Assembly (NCBI GenBank): GCA_025924495.1
Contig: JAICIG010000053.1
Location: forward strand, 1-24,535
DNA from: Pirellulales bacterium
GTDB lineage: Bacteria > Planctomycetota > Planctomycetia > Pirellulales > JAICIG01
Reading direction: 5' to 3'
Length of the DNA stretch: 24,535 nt
How positions within the stretch are numbered: position 1 is the first letter of the stretch; each line of letters opens with the position of its first letter. This document shows positions 9,709 to 16,570 of the stretch, in pieces. A program made the position numbers and the translations under genes. The notes under the pieces are model-generated. The model saw nothing but the letters and a program-made list of their open reading frames with translations. It did no database searches and was not told the origin of the DNA.

Positions 9709-10236
9709 GGTCTCACTCCCCATCGCAGAAAAAGTGGCCGCGGCTTCGATCAATTCGCCGCGGAAAAACCGGCCAACGGACTCATGCGCATCATTGTCGC
9801 CGCGGTCGGAACATCGTCTCGATTAGAGAACGGAGCACTCGATGCCGAATGCAGGTGCACGTCGGCCCGCAAGCGGGCCTTATCTGTCAGTCTAGGTTAA
9901 ATATACCCCTCGGACTGGCGAACGACATGCTCCCCGGACCGGATCCGGATTAAAGGCCCGATGGAATGCGAGTGATGCCGCCTCAAAACTGACGCTACCG
10001 TCGATGAGGTAGGGACTTGCGCGTAGATGCCAGCCGAGCGGAAGGTCTTACGCTATGAGATGCCAGGAGACACTGCCGGGGAGTGCAGGACCGAGACTTT
10101 GGGACCAAGCGGCCCGGAACCGGCGAACTGACAGAAAGGCGGAGGGCCATGCAGTCGGCTACGGCTGCACGGCCCCCCAGGACGATGCGCGAGAGCTCTA
10201 GCAAGTCGCTTGAAACACGATCAGAAACCGAACTCG
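9709..10236. other. Non-coding or unresolved region with palindromes
   Basis: 528 bases. I see no gene with a signal or domain; the minus-strand frame at 9995-10405 overlaps the better small gene at 10237-10479 and looks like a frame shadow. It contains a strong perfect hairpin, GGCCCGC-AA-GCGGGCC (9864-9879), followed by TTATCT on the plus strand, and the 10-bp palindrome CCGGATCCGG (9939-9948). The hairpin is also downstream of the small minus-strand genes at 10237-10855 and could mark a transcript end. Confidence 0.45.
9864..9879. terminator. Strong GC hairpin, possible transcript end
   Basis: Seven base pairs GGCCCGC/GCGGGCC around a two-base gap (in practice 6 bp with a CAAG loop). TTATCT follows on the plus strand; no T-tract follows on the minus strand. 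The role is inferred from the structure only. Confidence 0.35.
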
Positions 10237-10479
10237 TCATCCCACAAGCCGATGTTTTTGGGAAAAGAGGCCCGAGACGACCTCCCATTGCCCCGACTCC
10301 GGCGACTGAAAGCAATAACCCCGATCGCCTGCAATCCCGTACTCGCCTACATATTCGTGCAGTGTAATCATGGCGCCAAACGGCACGTAGGTTTTGCCGT
10401 TCCACTTGAGCAACAGAGCTTGCGCACTCCCGCCTGCTTCCAGGCTGTCAACCAATTCAAACATTTTGAGTTCAACCAC
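10237..10479 (-). CDS. Small conserved-looking protein of unknown function
   Basis: 80 aa, not recognised. Coding is supported by a good ribosome site, GGGAGA (10486-10491), six bases before the GTG start at 10479, and by protein-like composition: FELVDSLEAGG, then LLLKWNGKTYVPFGAMI, HEYVGEYGIAGDRGYCF and GQWEVVSGLF. Mixed polar and hydrophobic strands with many aromatics and glycines suggest a compact beta-rich fold. There is no signal peptide or membrane segment, so it should be cytoplasmic. ATG at 10464 is an alternative start. It lies 70 bases downstream of the small exported protein gene at 10550-10855 on the same strand, so they may be co-transcribed. Confidence 0.6.
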   Translation of the reverse strand: MVELKMFELVDSLEAGGSAQALLLKWNGKTYVPFGAMITLHEYVGEYGIAGDRGYCFQSPESGQWEVVSGLFSQKHRLVG

Positions 10480-10549
10480 GCGAAATCTCCCATACAAGGA
10501 TCTGAGGCACGCAAATGAAGTCCGAAAGAACAGCCCTGCAGGCCGCCTT

Positions 10550-10855
10550 TCATAGCCTCAGTGGCGCCCCCAAGCCGTTCGTCAGCGGCTGAGCGGAAGA
10601 TCGCGAGATTTGGCCGCACTGGCCCGGCCTTTTTACACGAGGCGTCACGCCGACGCACGGAAAGGAGGTCTCGAATTCTGGTCGCCGGTTCACTACCGCG
10701 TCGGCCACAGCGGCATCAATGCGTTCTTCATCCTGCGATTCCTCGAGAGGAAGATTATCGCAGACGTCGACGGAGGCCCGCGCGAGCGGCGATGCTTGCG
10801 CCAAGCAAACCGCCAGAACAAGACCGAGTATAGGTAAATCCCAGAATTTAATCAT
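10550..10855 (-). CDS. Small putative exported protein, unknown
   Basis: 101 aa. It starts at ATG 10855 with AAGG six bases upstream. Residues 1-28 (MIKFWDLPILGLVLAV, then CLAQASPLARA) form a signal peptide, possibly a lipoprotein-like one because of the Cys after LAV, though the lipobox is poor. The mature part has an acidic helix (LPLEESQDEERIDAAVADAV) and a basic, Ser/Pro-rich tail with three Cys in total. No family is recognised. The C-terminal third looks less protein-like, so a frameshift or an earlier natural end is possible. The promoter side faces the hydrolase gene at 11024. Confidence 0.45.
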   Translation of the reverse strand: MIKFWDLPILGLVLAVCLAQASPLARASVDVCDNLPLEESQDEERIDAAVADAVVNRRPEFETSFPCVGVTPRVKRPGQCGQISRSSAQPLTNGLGAPLRL

Positions 10856-10940
10856 GAAAAGCCTTATAGATAACGCAATGCAGCCGGTCAAGGCAGGTCC
10901 GCCGAGCGCAGTTCATGAGCGGCCCTTGACGTGCTCGAGC

Positions 10941-10970
10941 GCCGGCGGCAATCTGTGATCAACCGCCGGC
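10941..10970. promoter_or_regulatory. Perfect 8-bp GC dyad upstream of the DUF4214-SGNH gene
   Basis: GCCGGCGG (10941-10948) and CCGCCGGC (10963-10970) are exact inverted repeats around a 14-base spacer, 53 bases before the ATG at 11024 and 85 bases upstream of the divergent gene at 10855. It could be an operator for either gene or a leader hairpin. A TTGACG hexamer lies at 10926-10931, but no good -10 follows at the right distance. Confidence 0.4.
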
Positions 10971-11023
10971 AAAGAATTCATCGTTTGCAGCACACTTGCC
11001 GCCGAATATCAGTCGAATTCCTC

Positions 11024-12382
11024 ATGCAGAACGTTTCCACAATTCATCGCCCCCGCGGCCTCGCGCGCCGCATGTTCGAAACGTTAGAAGAACGCCGTGT
11101 TTTGGCATCGATCGACGTCTCGGTCGCATACGGCGCGTTCGTCGATTCAGCATATCAACATGTCTTGGCGCGGTCTGTCGATGCGATCGCTCTCAGCGCC
11201 TGGGCCCAACAACCCGATCTGGCGGGCATTCGCGTTCCACTCGCCACCGCGCTGGTGCAGAGCGATGAGTATTTTGCGCGCCTGGTCGGGCAGGATTACG
11301 AGCAAATCCTCAATCGGGCTCCCGATTCGGCCGGCCTGAAGTTCTGGACTGCTCAACTCAATACGGGGGTAAACGATGAACTCATCGAAGCCGGCCTGTT
11401 GGCATCTGCCGAATATGGCGATCGCGCCGGACCAACCGATTCCGATTGGGTTAGCTCACTGTACCAGGATGAACTCGGGCGCACTGCCGATGCGCAAGGC
11501 CTAGCCGCTTGGCTCAAGTTGCTGACGGGAGGGGGCAGCTATTTCGATGTCGCGCGCCAGGTTCTCGCTAGCCCCGAGCGCGAGCGACAGCGCGTCGCTG
11601 CCGACTTCCAGCATTATCTCGGTCGCAATGCAGACGCCGCGGCCCTCGATTATTTCGCGGCACAGCTGTCGCATGGCTCGCCGCAAACCGATCTGGTAAG
11701 CGCTCTGGTAGCGTCAAGCGAGTTCTTTACGCGCAGCACGGGGCAGCCAGCCTCCGTGGTGGCGACCCCAACGGCTTCAGATCTTGCGCTCAGCCCGGGA
11801 ATTCGAGCCCAGGCGAGTCAGGGCGACGCCGAGGTATTGTTTTTGGGGGATTCGCTGACCTGGGCCTGGCAGAACATTGGCGAGACGGTCTGGAACCAGT
11901 ACTACGCGCCGCTCCACGCACTGAATGCGGGCGTGCCGGGCGATCGTACGGAAAACCTCTTGTGGAGGATCCAGCAGGGCGAGTTGACCGGCGCTCATCC
12001 CAAACTAGTGATCCTGCAGATTGGCACAAATAACGTCGACACCGATTCAGCGTCGGACATCGCGACGGGCGTGTCAGCCGTCGTCGCCGCGCTCGAGCAG
12101 CAACTGCCCGACGCTAAAATTCTGGTGCTGGGCATTTTACCGCGCGCTGCAGACCCTACTGATCGTACGCGGCAGAGCGCCGCCTCTGCGAACGAGTTAG
12201 TCCGAGGGATCGCGGACAATTCACAGATATTCTATTCCGACCCCTCGCCATCGTTCCTCAGGACCGACGGTTCGCTGGCGACTGATCTCTATCTGTCCGA
12301 CAACAAACACCTGAGCGCCAGCGGTTATCAGGTCTTGAGGGCGGCGCTGGCCGAGGAAATAGACATGCTGCTCAAAGGATGA
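11024..12382 (+). CDS. Exported DUF4214-repeat protein fused to an SGNH/GDSL hydrolase (PAF-acetylhydrolase-like)
   Basis: 452 aa. After a short basic leader, MFETLEERRVLA (17-28) resembles the LEPR-XLL-type N-terminal motif of planctomycete surface proteins. Residues about 40-235 hold four DUF4214-like units with recurring YxxxLxR-xxDxxGLxxW cores (44-61, 92-108, 147-163, 195-211). An SGNH hydrolase domain follows from about 268: block I GDSLTW with nucleophile S277, block II NAGVPGDRT (G303), block III GTNN (334-337) and block V SDNKHLS with D426 and H429. The GDRTENLLWRIQQGEL wording resembles PAF-acetylhydrolase 1b subunits. It should cleave an ester, perhaps acetyl groups on surface glycans. 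I use ATG 11024; GTG 10931 would put the GC dyad inside the gene and gives an implausible basic leader. Confidence 0.85.
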   Translation: MQNVSTIHRPRGLARRMFETLEERRVLASIDVSVAYGAFVDSAYQHVLARSVDAIALSAWAQQPDLAGIRVPLATALVQSDEYFARLVGQDYEQILNRAPDSAGLKFWTAQLNTGVNDELIEAGLLASAEYGDRAGPTDSDWVSSLYQDELGRTADAQGLAAWLKLLTGGGSYFDVARQVLASPERERQRVAADFQHYLGRNADAAALDYFAAQLSHGSPQTDLVSALVASSEFFTRSTGQPASVVATPTASDLALSPGIRAQASQGDAEVLFLGDSLTWAWQNIGETVWNQYYAPLHALNAGVPGDRTENLLWRIQQGELTGAHPKLVILQIGTNNVDTDSASDIATGVSAVVAALEQQLPDAKILVLGILPRAADPTDRTRQSAASANELVRGIADNSQIFYSDPSPSFLRTDGSLATDLYLSDNKHLSASGYQVLRAALAEEIDMLLKG

Positions 12383-12542
12383 GCGCAAGCAGCGTTCGAT
12401 CCAGTTGTTCGAGCGTTCAAATGACTCGGAAAGCGCTGGACCTGCGAGCGAGTTGGATCAATGACTCGCGGTATGGCGTGCGCTCGTTTGGCCGCGCTGC
12501 GCGCGGTCCCGTCGATACAAGCCTGTAGCTCTCACCGGCAGC

Positions 12543-12800
12543 CTATCCGCATGCTCTCAACGAACGGCGGTGGCGGCGCTCGATCAACTCCAAACCCAGG
12601 TCTTTGCCGAGGGCTTTTAGTTCATCCCGCGTCATGCGAACGACATACAGGTAAAATCCGCTCGGAGTCAGCGGACCTGCAACCGCCGCCCACCCCAGGT
12701 CGCCAAGCAAGTCGCCAACCTCCTCGGCAGCTTCACGCGAGTCGAAGCTCCTGATTAATGTGCCGTTGCCTGTGAACTTGGCTTGGACGCGAAATCCCAT
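12543..12800 (-). CDS. Small cytoplasmic protein of unknown function
   Basis: 85 aa. It starts at ATG 12800 with a good AAGGGG site six bases upstream. The predicted pattern is strand (GFRVQAKF), strand/turn, helix (SREAAEEVGDLLGDLG), strands (WAAVAGPLT, GFYLYVVR), helix (DELKALGKDLGLELIERR), i.e. beta-alpha-beta-beta-alpha, which would suit a small ferredoxin-like fold. It has a basic tail and no signal peptide. I recognise no family and assign no function. It is convergent with the SGNH hydrolase gene and divergent from the acidic exported protein gene at 13073. Confidence 0.65.
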   Translation of the reverse strand: MGFRVQAKFTGNGTLIRSFDSREAAEEVGDLLGDLGWAAVAGPLTPSGFYLYVVRMTRDELKALGKDLGLELIERRHRRSLRACG

Positions 12801-12977
12801 GACTTACCCCTTTCCGCGGTAATGACCGAATATGTAGAGTTTATCGGCGGATTTAGCGCCAAGAAAAAAGTCTTACGGAAAAGCAACGAAAATCGGCGAC
12901 AGAATGCGAAAAAAAGCCCTCCCTGGCACAGGCGGCCTCGGGCGGGCGGCGCGGCGCCGCTAGCTGGCTTATTCCCT

Positions 12978-13032
12978 GCGCATCATTGTTGGTCTGGCCA
13001 GATGCGCGGAAAGCCGGGATACTCTTCGCATC
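12978..13032 (+). promoter_or_regulatory. Possible mutually exclusive hairpins in the leader of the acidic exported protein gene
   Basis: GATGCGC at 13001-13007 can pair with GCGCATC upstream (12978-12984, 7 bp) or with CGCATC downstream (13027-13032, 6 bp using GATGCG). The two pairings exclude each other. The segment ends about 40 bases before the ATG at 13073. Whether it is transcribed is not known. Confidence 0.25.
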
Positions 13033-13072
13033 AACAGACAAGGAAAAAGGCTGGGCGCTCAGGAGGACCGAA

Positions 13073-13384
13073 ATGATCTATCGTTTATTCTTACCCGTGG
13101 CGATGGCAATAGGATGCGCGACGCTGCCTGCGCTCGATGTCGCAGAAGCGGCGACTTACGAAGGAAAGATCGACGACATCGACATCAAGGAGTACGAGCT
13201 CACCATCGTCAACCGCAAGGGCGAAGAAATGGAGTTCGATGTTGACGATGATTGCGTGGTGATCATCGACGGCGAAGACTCTGACTTCGAGGAGCTCGAA
13301 GAAGATTCCTTGGTGAAATTGACGACCGCCAAAAAGAACGGGGCTTCGATCGTTGTTAAGATCATCGCTCGCTCACCAAAGTAA
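13073..13384 (+). CDS. Small exported acidic protein of unknown function
   Basis: 103 aa. A perfect ribosome site AGGAGG (13061-13066) six bases before ATG 13073 fixes the start, although the frame is open to 12986. Residues 1-25 are a signal peptide (MIYRLFLPVAMAIGCA, then LDVAEAAT) with cleavage near AEA-A. The mature part is about 75 aa, very acidic, and reads as a small beta-barrel: YEGKIDDIDIKEYELTI, GEEMEFDVDDDCVVII, EEDSLVKLTTAK and GASIVVKIIAR. The pattern resembles OB or SH3-like small periplasmic proteins; the acidic loops could bind Ca2+ or other cations, which is an inference. It is a stand-alone gene, convergent with the porin. Confidence 0.8.
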   Translation: MIYRLFLPVAMAIGCATLPALDVAEAATYEGKIDDIDIKEYELTIVNRKGEEMEFDVDDDCVVIIDGEDSDFEELEEDSLVKLTTAKKNGASIVVKIIARSPK

Positions 13385-13456
13385 AGCCGAACTCCGATCG
13401 CTTGCACCAAGCCCGACGCGCACGAGCCGCTTGAGCATTTAACGACTGCGGCAAAT

Positions 13457-13489
13457 CGAGCGTGCGGCGATTCACCGATGCCGCGCTCG
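13457..13489. terminator. Bidirectional hairpin between convergent genes
   Basis: A ten-base-pair stem (CGAGCG + CGGC with GCCG + CGCTCG) with a 2-base bulge and an 11-base loop sits between the stop of the acidic protein gene (13384) and the stop of the porin gene (13505). A pyrimidine-rich TCTTCTCT follows on the plus strand. It is well placed to end both transcripts. Confidence 0.45.
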
Positions 13490-13504
13490 TCTTCTCTGGC
13501 TCTT

Positions 13505-15250
13505 TCAGAAAGTAATCAAGGCGTCCGCAGCAAAGAGGATCTGATGGGTCGACTTGCCGTCATTGAACGAAGGCATCGCGCTCGCATCGTTCAGCCGCTG
13601 CCAGTCGTAGCGAATCTCGGGGCGAACGCGAATCCAGCTTTTCGGCTGCCAATTCAACCCAACAGTCACTTCATACAAGTCGCCGGGGGCAAATGAACCT
13701 GGCTGACGCGGAGGCGTAATGAACAAGCCATGGCCATCGTGAAACCATTCGGCCCGCACGCCCGCAGCCAACTGGGGATTGATCGTGTAATACACGTAGT
13801 TGGCGATCCACGCCCAGTCGAACGACGGCAGCGTAGCTGCAACGTCACCATTCTGGTGTCCCACGCCGCTGATGAGCGCGTACTCCAAGTTATCTGTGAA
13901 TGAGTGCTCCAGGAACAGCGAGACCACGGCTCGCAGTTCCTTCTCGTTGTTTCCTTGGTCGCTAAGAGGCCCCGTTCCGCCGAGCGGATTATCGATGCCA
14001 TTGAAGCCGCGGCGTCCGTGGCGCCCGACCAGTTCGGGTCCGACCATCCAAGCAAGGTAGAGCCAGGTTTCGGTTTCCGCGGTGAACCACTGCAGCGAAC
14101 CCGTATAACTGAGCTGATTGTTTTTTGGCGCGTTCCAGATGTCCCAGCCTCGTGAGAAGCCCTGTTGCAATACGATGTTGTCGGTCAACTGCAGCGTGGC
14201 CATTCCGCCGGTGTTCGTGAATGGGATACCGAGGTTATAGTTGGCAAACGAATAGAAGAAGTTGTGCGGAGCGAGGAACTCATAACCGAGCGTCGAATAA
14301 TAGTGCCCCGCCTGAAGCGTTGCGCCCTTGATCAGCGGCAGGTTAGGCAGGTAGGCGCTGACGTACGCCTGCGGCAGCGCCAATTGATAAAATCGGCTGG
14401 CGGAATCGGAGACGATTTCATTATCCAAGCCGGCAGCCTGATAGGCGAACGCACTCGTCCCATACAGCAAGTCGACCCGGCCGCCGAAATCGATCCGGTC
14501 CGCGTCACGGTTCAGACGCCGTTCGAACACCAAATACAGTTCATTCATCTGATAGGCATTCGACCGATCGTTAGGCGCCACGATCCCGTTGAGTCGATTC
14601 GAAGGGTTCTGTGGGTTGAAGGTGAGGCCTTGCTCCTGCCATCCAAAGAAATGCAGCTGAGTGCGTTCGACGAACTGAGGGCTCAGCAGCGCCTGTCCCA
14701 GGATCTCATCGTGGGCCTCGAGCGGCATTTCAGCGTCTTCTCCCCAAGAAAAACACTCGGGGAAATAAGTCGGTTCGTCGTCTTCCTCATCGTCAGACTC
14801 TTCGTCGTCTTCCGTTTGTGACGGCGCTTGCAAAGGCGGCACAGGCTTGCCTGGCGGCATGCTTTCAGCCGGACGAAAATCGGACCGCGCCGGCGGACCG
14901 TATGTCGTCGACTCGGGATTAGCACGCAATCTGGCGTTTGCGGCGCCTACAGCTTGCGGATTGTTTACGCGCGGTATTCGGAGCGGCGCGTTACGAGAGT
15001 CAACTGGCCCAAGATTGCGGCGGTCGATGCGGTCTACTGGCGGCGACGGAGCGGGTGGAACAGTGCCGAATGGTCGGGCCGCTCCAGGATTGACCGACAG
15101 GTCGCGCGGCTCTTGATGAATGTTGCCGGAGTTCGACGAACGCGAAATCGGGGGAAAACGCCAGTGATTTTGCTCTGCATTCGCCGGAGCCTGCGCGGTT
15201 GCCTCACGCGCCAAGGCGGTTAACATGCCGAGGCAGCCCAGAACGAGCAT
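13505..15250 (-). CDS. OmpL-like beta-barrel outer-membrane porin (beta-barrel porin-2 type)
   Basis: 581 aa from ATG 15250. The start carries a hydrophobic leader (MLVLGCLGMLTALA) ending in REATAQA, a likely signal cleavage. Then comes a long Pro/Arg/Asn-rich linker (about 20-160) ending in a very acidic block (DDEESDDEEDDE), followed by the barrel. The barrel has repeated amphipathic strands rich in Tyr, Trp, Phe and Gly, such as MNELYLVFERRLN, FGGRVDLLYG, ATLQAGHYYSTLGYE, WIANYVYYTINP and VGLNWQPKSWIRVRPEIRYDW, and it ends in Phe (ADALITF), the usual C-terminal signal for barrel insertion. The frame is open to 15589, but the upstream part contains a dyad and lacks gene-like sequence. The leader lacks basic residues after this ATG, so a nearby TTG (15319) is possible. 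The transported solute is unknown. Confidence 0.85.
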   Translation of the reverse strand: MLVLGCLGMLTALAREATAQAPANAEQNHWRFPPISRSSNSGNIHQEPRDLSVNPGAARPFGTVPPAPSPPVDRIDRRNLGPVDSRNAPLRIPRVNNPQAVGAANARLRANPESTTYGPPARSDFRPAESMPPGKPVPPLQAPSQTEDDEESDDEEDDEPTYFPECFSWGEDAEMPLEAHDEILGQALLSPQFVERTQLHFFGWQEQGLTFNPQNPSNRLNGIVAPNDRSNAYQMNELYLVFERRLNRDADRIDFGGRVDLLYGTSAFAYQAAGLDNEIVSDSASRFYQLALPQAYVSAYLPNLPLIKGATLQAGHYYSTLGYEFLAPHNFFYSFANYNLGIPFTNTGGMATLQLTDNIVLQQGFSRGWDIWNAPKNNQLSYTGSLQWFTAETETWLYLAWMVGPELVGRHGRRGFNGIDNPLGGTGPLSDQGNNEKELRAVVSLFLEHSFTDNLEYALISGVGHQNGDVAATLPSFDWAWIANYVYYTINPQLAAGVRAEWFHDGHGLFITPPRQPGSFAPGDLYEVTVGLNWQPKSWIRVRPEIRYDWQRLNDASAMPSFNDGKSTHQILFAADALITF

Positions 15251-15327
15251 TGCGCGCAGCGGCGCAGCAGCGGTCTTGGCCGCTTGATAAGCCTCGGACT
15301 CCCGGCGCCAGGCACACAAAGTTACTT

Positions 15328-15346
15328 GCGTTGCAGCTTGCAACGC
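15328..15346. promoter_or_regulatory. Perfect 8-bp dyad upstream of the porin gene
   Basis: GCGTTGCA (15328-15335) and TGCAACGC (15339-15346) around a 3-base GCT, 78 bases upstream of the porin ATG. It could be a tight leader hairpin or a dimer-binding operator. GCCGAACGGC (15346-15355), a shorter palindrome, follows immediately. Confidence 0.45.
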
Positions 15347-15563
15347 CGAACGGCATTGATTTGCAAGATGACGAAAAGGGCCAATGAGGACAGAACTTAT
15401 AGAGACCACGCCATCTGGCGGCAAGGTTGACTGATGCAGTCGCCTATCTGCAGCGGTTGCAATAGTGGGGGATTCAGGGCGAGTTGCTAGGTTTTGATAC
15501 GGCAGCGCGGCGTCACCGCGTCTGGAGTTCGAGGACCGGCGCCTCGGAGCAATTGCCGTTTGG

Positions 15564-15590
15564 CGTGTGGTCCCATTCGGCAACCACACG
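15564..15590. promoter_or_regulatory. 8-bp stem-loop next to a direct repeat
   Basis: CGTGTGGT (15564-15571) and ACCACACG (15583-15590) form a stem with an 11-base loop, extendable by two G-T pairs. It overlaps the first copy of the 14-base direct repeat. The function is unknown; it could belong to either divergent leader. Confidence 0.35.
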
Positions 15591-15755
15591 TTTGGCGGTC
15601 GGCGGCATCTCAGCTTACGAAAGCTTAAGCCGATTGCCGTTTGGCGCCTGCACGCCGTCCGTTAATCTCAAACTCTCGAAAGAGTTGTGCGCAAGTCGCG
15701 GCGGCCCGCCCACCGTGAATCTGCGCCCAAATCGGGACCTTTCTGAGAAAATGCA

Positions 15756-16247
15756 ATGACGCCGGGAAATCGGAAAATGGCTCGACCTAAAAACCTTTGT
15801 TTAAATCCGCCGCGAAGCTCCACAACGGCAGGCACTAGCCCATTCGAGTTTTTCGGGCGCCATTTACTCGCCAACTATAATCGCTGTCGCCCCGCCGCTC
15901 TCGCAGACAACGCTGGGCTCTCGGCGGCCATGGAAGCCGCCATCAAAGCCGCAGGAGCTACATTGCTCGGCCGCGCGGATTACTCGTTTTCGCCTCACGG
16001 CATGACGTCGGTTCTGCTGCTATCGGAAAGTCATGCCAGCATCCATACCTATCCGGAGCACGAAGCTTGCTTCGTCGACTTATTCACCTGCGGCCACAGC
16101 TGTAGCGCAGAAAAGTTCGATGAGGTGATGTGTGATTACCTCCGGCCAGCGCAAGTCCAGCGCCGGCTTATGCTGCGGCACAGCGCCGGTATCGACGAAT
16201 CGTCGCTGTCCGAACTGGATGCCTGGCGACACAAACGGGCGGCCTGA
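15756..16247 (+). CDS. speD: S-adenosylmethionine decarboxylase proenzyme (prokaryotic type)
   Basis: 163 aa. Decarboxylates AdoMet to provide aminopropyl groups for spermidine. The self-processing site is clear: LSESHASIHTYPE with cleavage expected between E91 and S92, which becomes the pyruvoyl group. H97 and C112 (in FTCG) are the conserved processing and catalytic His and Cys. The short length is typical of the bacterial/archaeal SpeH-like class, with a somewhat longer N-terminus here. Starts: ATG at 15756 or ATG at 15777 (residue 8); neither has a strong ribosome site and the second may be the true one. No spermidine synthase lies beside it. A stable hairpin follows 22 bases after the stop. 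Confidence 0.93.
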   Translation: MTPGNRKMARPKNLCLNPPRSSTTAGTSPFEFFGRHLLANYNRCRPAALADNAGLSAAMEAAIKAAGATLLGRADYSFSPHGMTSVLLLSESHASIHTYPEHEACFVDLFTCGHSCSAEKFDEVMCDYLRPAQVQRRLMLRHSAGIDESSLSELDAWRHKRAA

Positions 16248-16268
16248 GCCTGGCCGCTCGCCAGCACA

Positions 16269-16294
16269 AGGCCGCGAAGAACTCGACGCGGCCT
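16269..16294 (+). terminator. Stem-loop after speD
   Basis: AGGCCGCG (16269-16276) and CGCGGCCT (16287-16294) form an exact 8-bp stem with a 10-base loop, 22 bases after the speD stop. ACAAAAATT, not a U-tract, follows. Its position suggests a 3' end structure; an intrinsic terminator of the classic type is not shown. Confidence 0.4.
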
Positions 16295-16439
16295 ACAAAA
16301 ATTGCGGCCCAAGCAAATAGGCCTCGACGACCCGAAATCACCGGGCGTCCGCAAGCCTTGTCCATTAGGTCGCTTGGTGCGGCCGGTCGCCAAAGCCGCC
16401 TAACACAAATCGCTTTAGATGCCTCTAAGCGCAAAAACG

Positions 16440-16526
16440 CGGATGGGGAGGGATTCGAACCCCCGTTAGGATCACTCCTAAAGCAGTTTTCAAGACTGCC
16501 GCCTTCGACCGCTCGGCCACCCATCC
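16440..16526 (-). tRNA. tRNA-Ser (anticodon UGA)
   Basis: 87 bases read on the minus strand. The acceptor stem GGATGGG pairs with CCCATCC, followed by the discriminator G73 typical of serine tRNAs. TGGCCGAGCGGTCGAAGGC is the D-arm region. The anticodon loop CTTGAAA gives UGA, which reads UCA and other UCN codons. A long variable arm (TTTAGGAGTGATCCTAA) and GGTTCGAATCC as the T-loop identify a class II tRNA. CCA is not encoded; CGTTTTTGCG follows, and the T-run could help termination. It faces speD tail to tail. Confidence 0.97.
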
Positions 16527-16570
16527 GAAGGCGAACGGCCAGGTCGAATTGGCCGATTCGCTGAAGGCCA

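Larger units (their letters stand above)
15251..15755. other. Divergent regulatory region of the porin and speD genes
   Basis: 505 bases between the porin start (minus) and the speD start (plus). It holds two strong dyads (15328-15346 and 15564-15590) and a 14-base direct repeat ATTGCCGTTTGGCG (15552-15565 and 15633-15646). The open minus-strand frame across the first 340 bases is continuous with the porin but looks non-coding. No clean sigma-70 promoter was found. Confidence 0.5.

Noticed and set aside
9995..10405. 136-aa minus-strand open frame
   Set aside because: Overlaps the 80-aa gene that has a good ribosome site; sequence is Arg/Ser-rich and shadow-like.
15251..15589. N-terminal 113-residue extension of the porin
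   Set aside because: Includes a perfect dyad and stem-loop, lies before the signal peptide and lacks ordered sequence.
15552..15646. CRISPR-like repeat pair
   Set aside because: Only two 14-base copies with no regular spacers and no cas genes.
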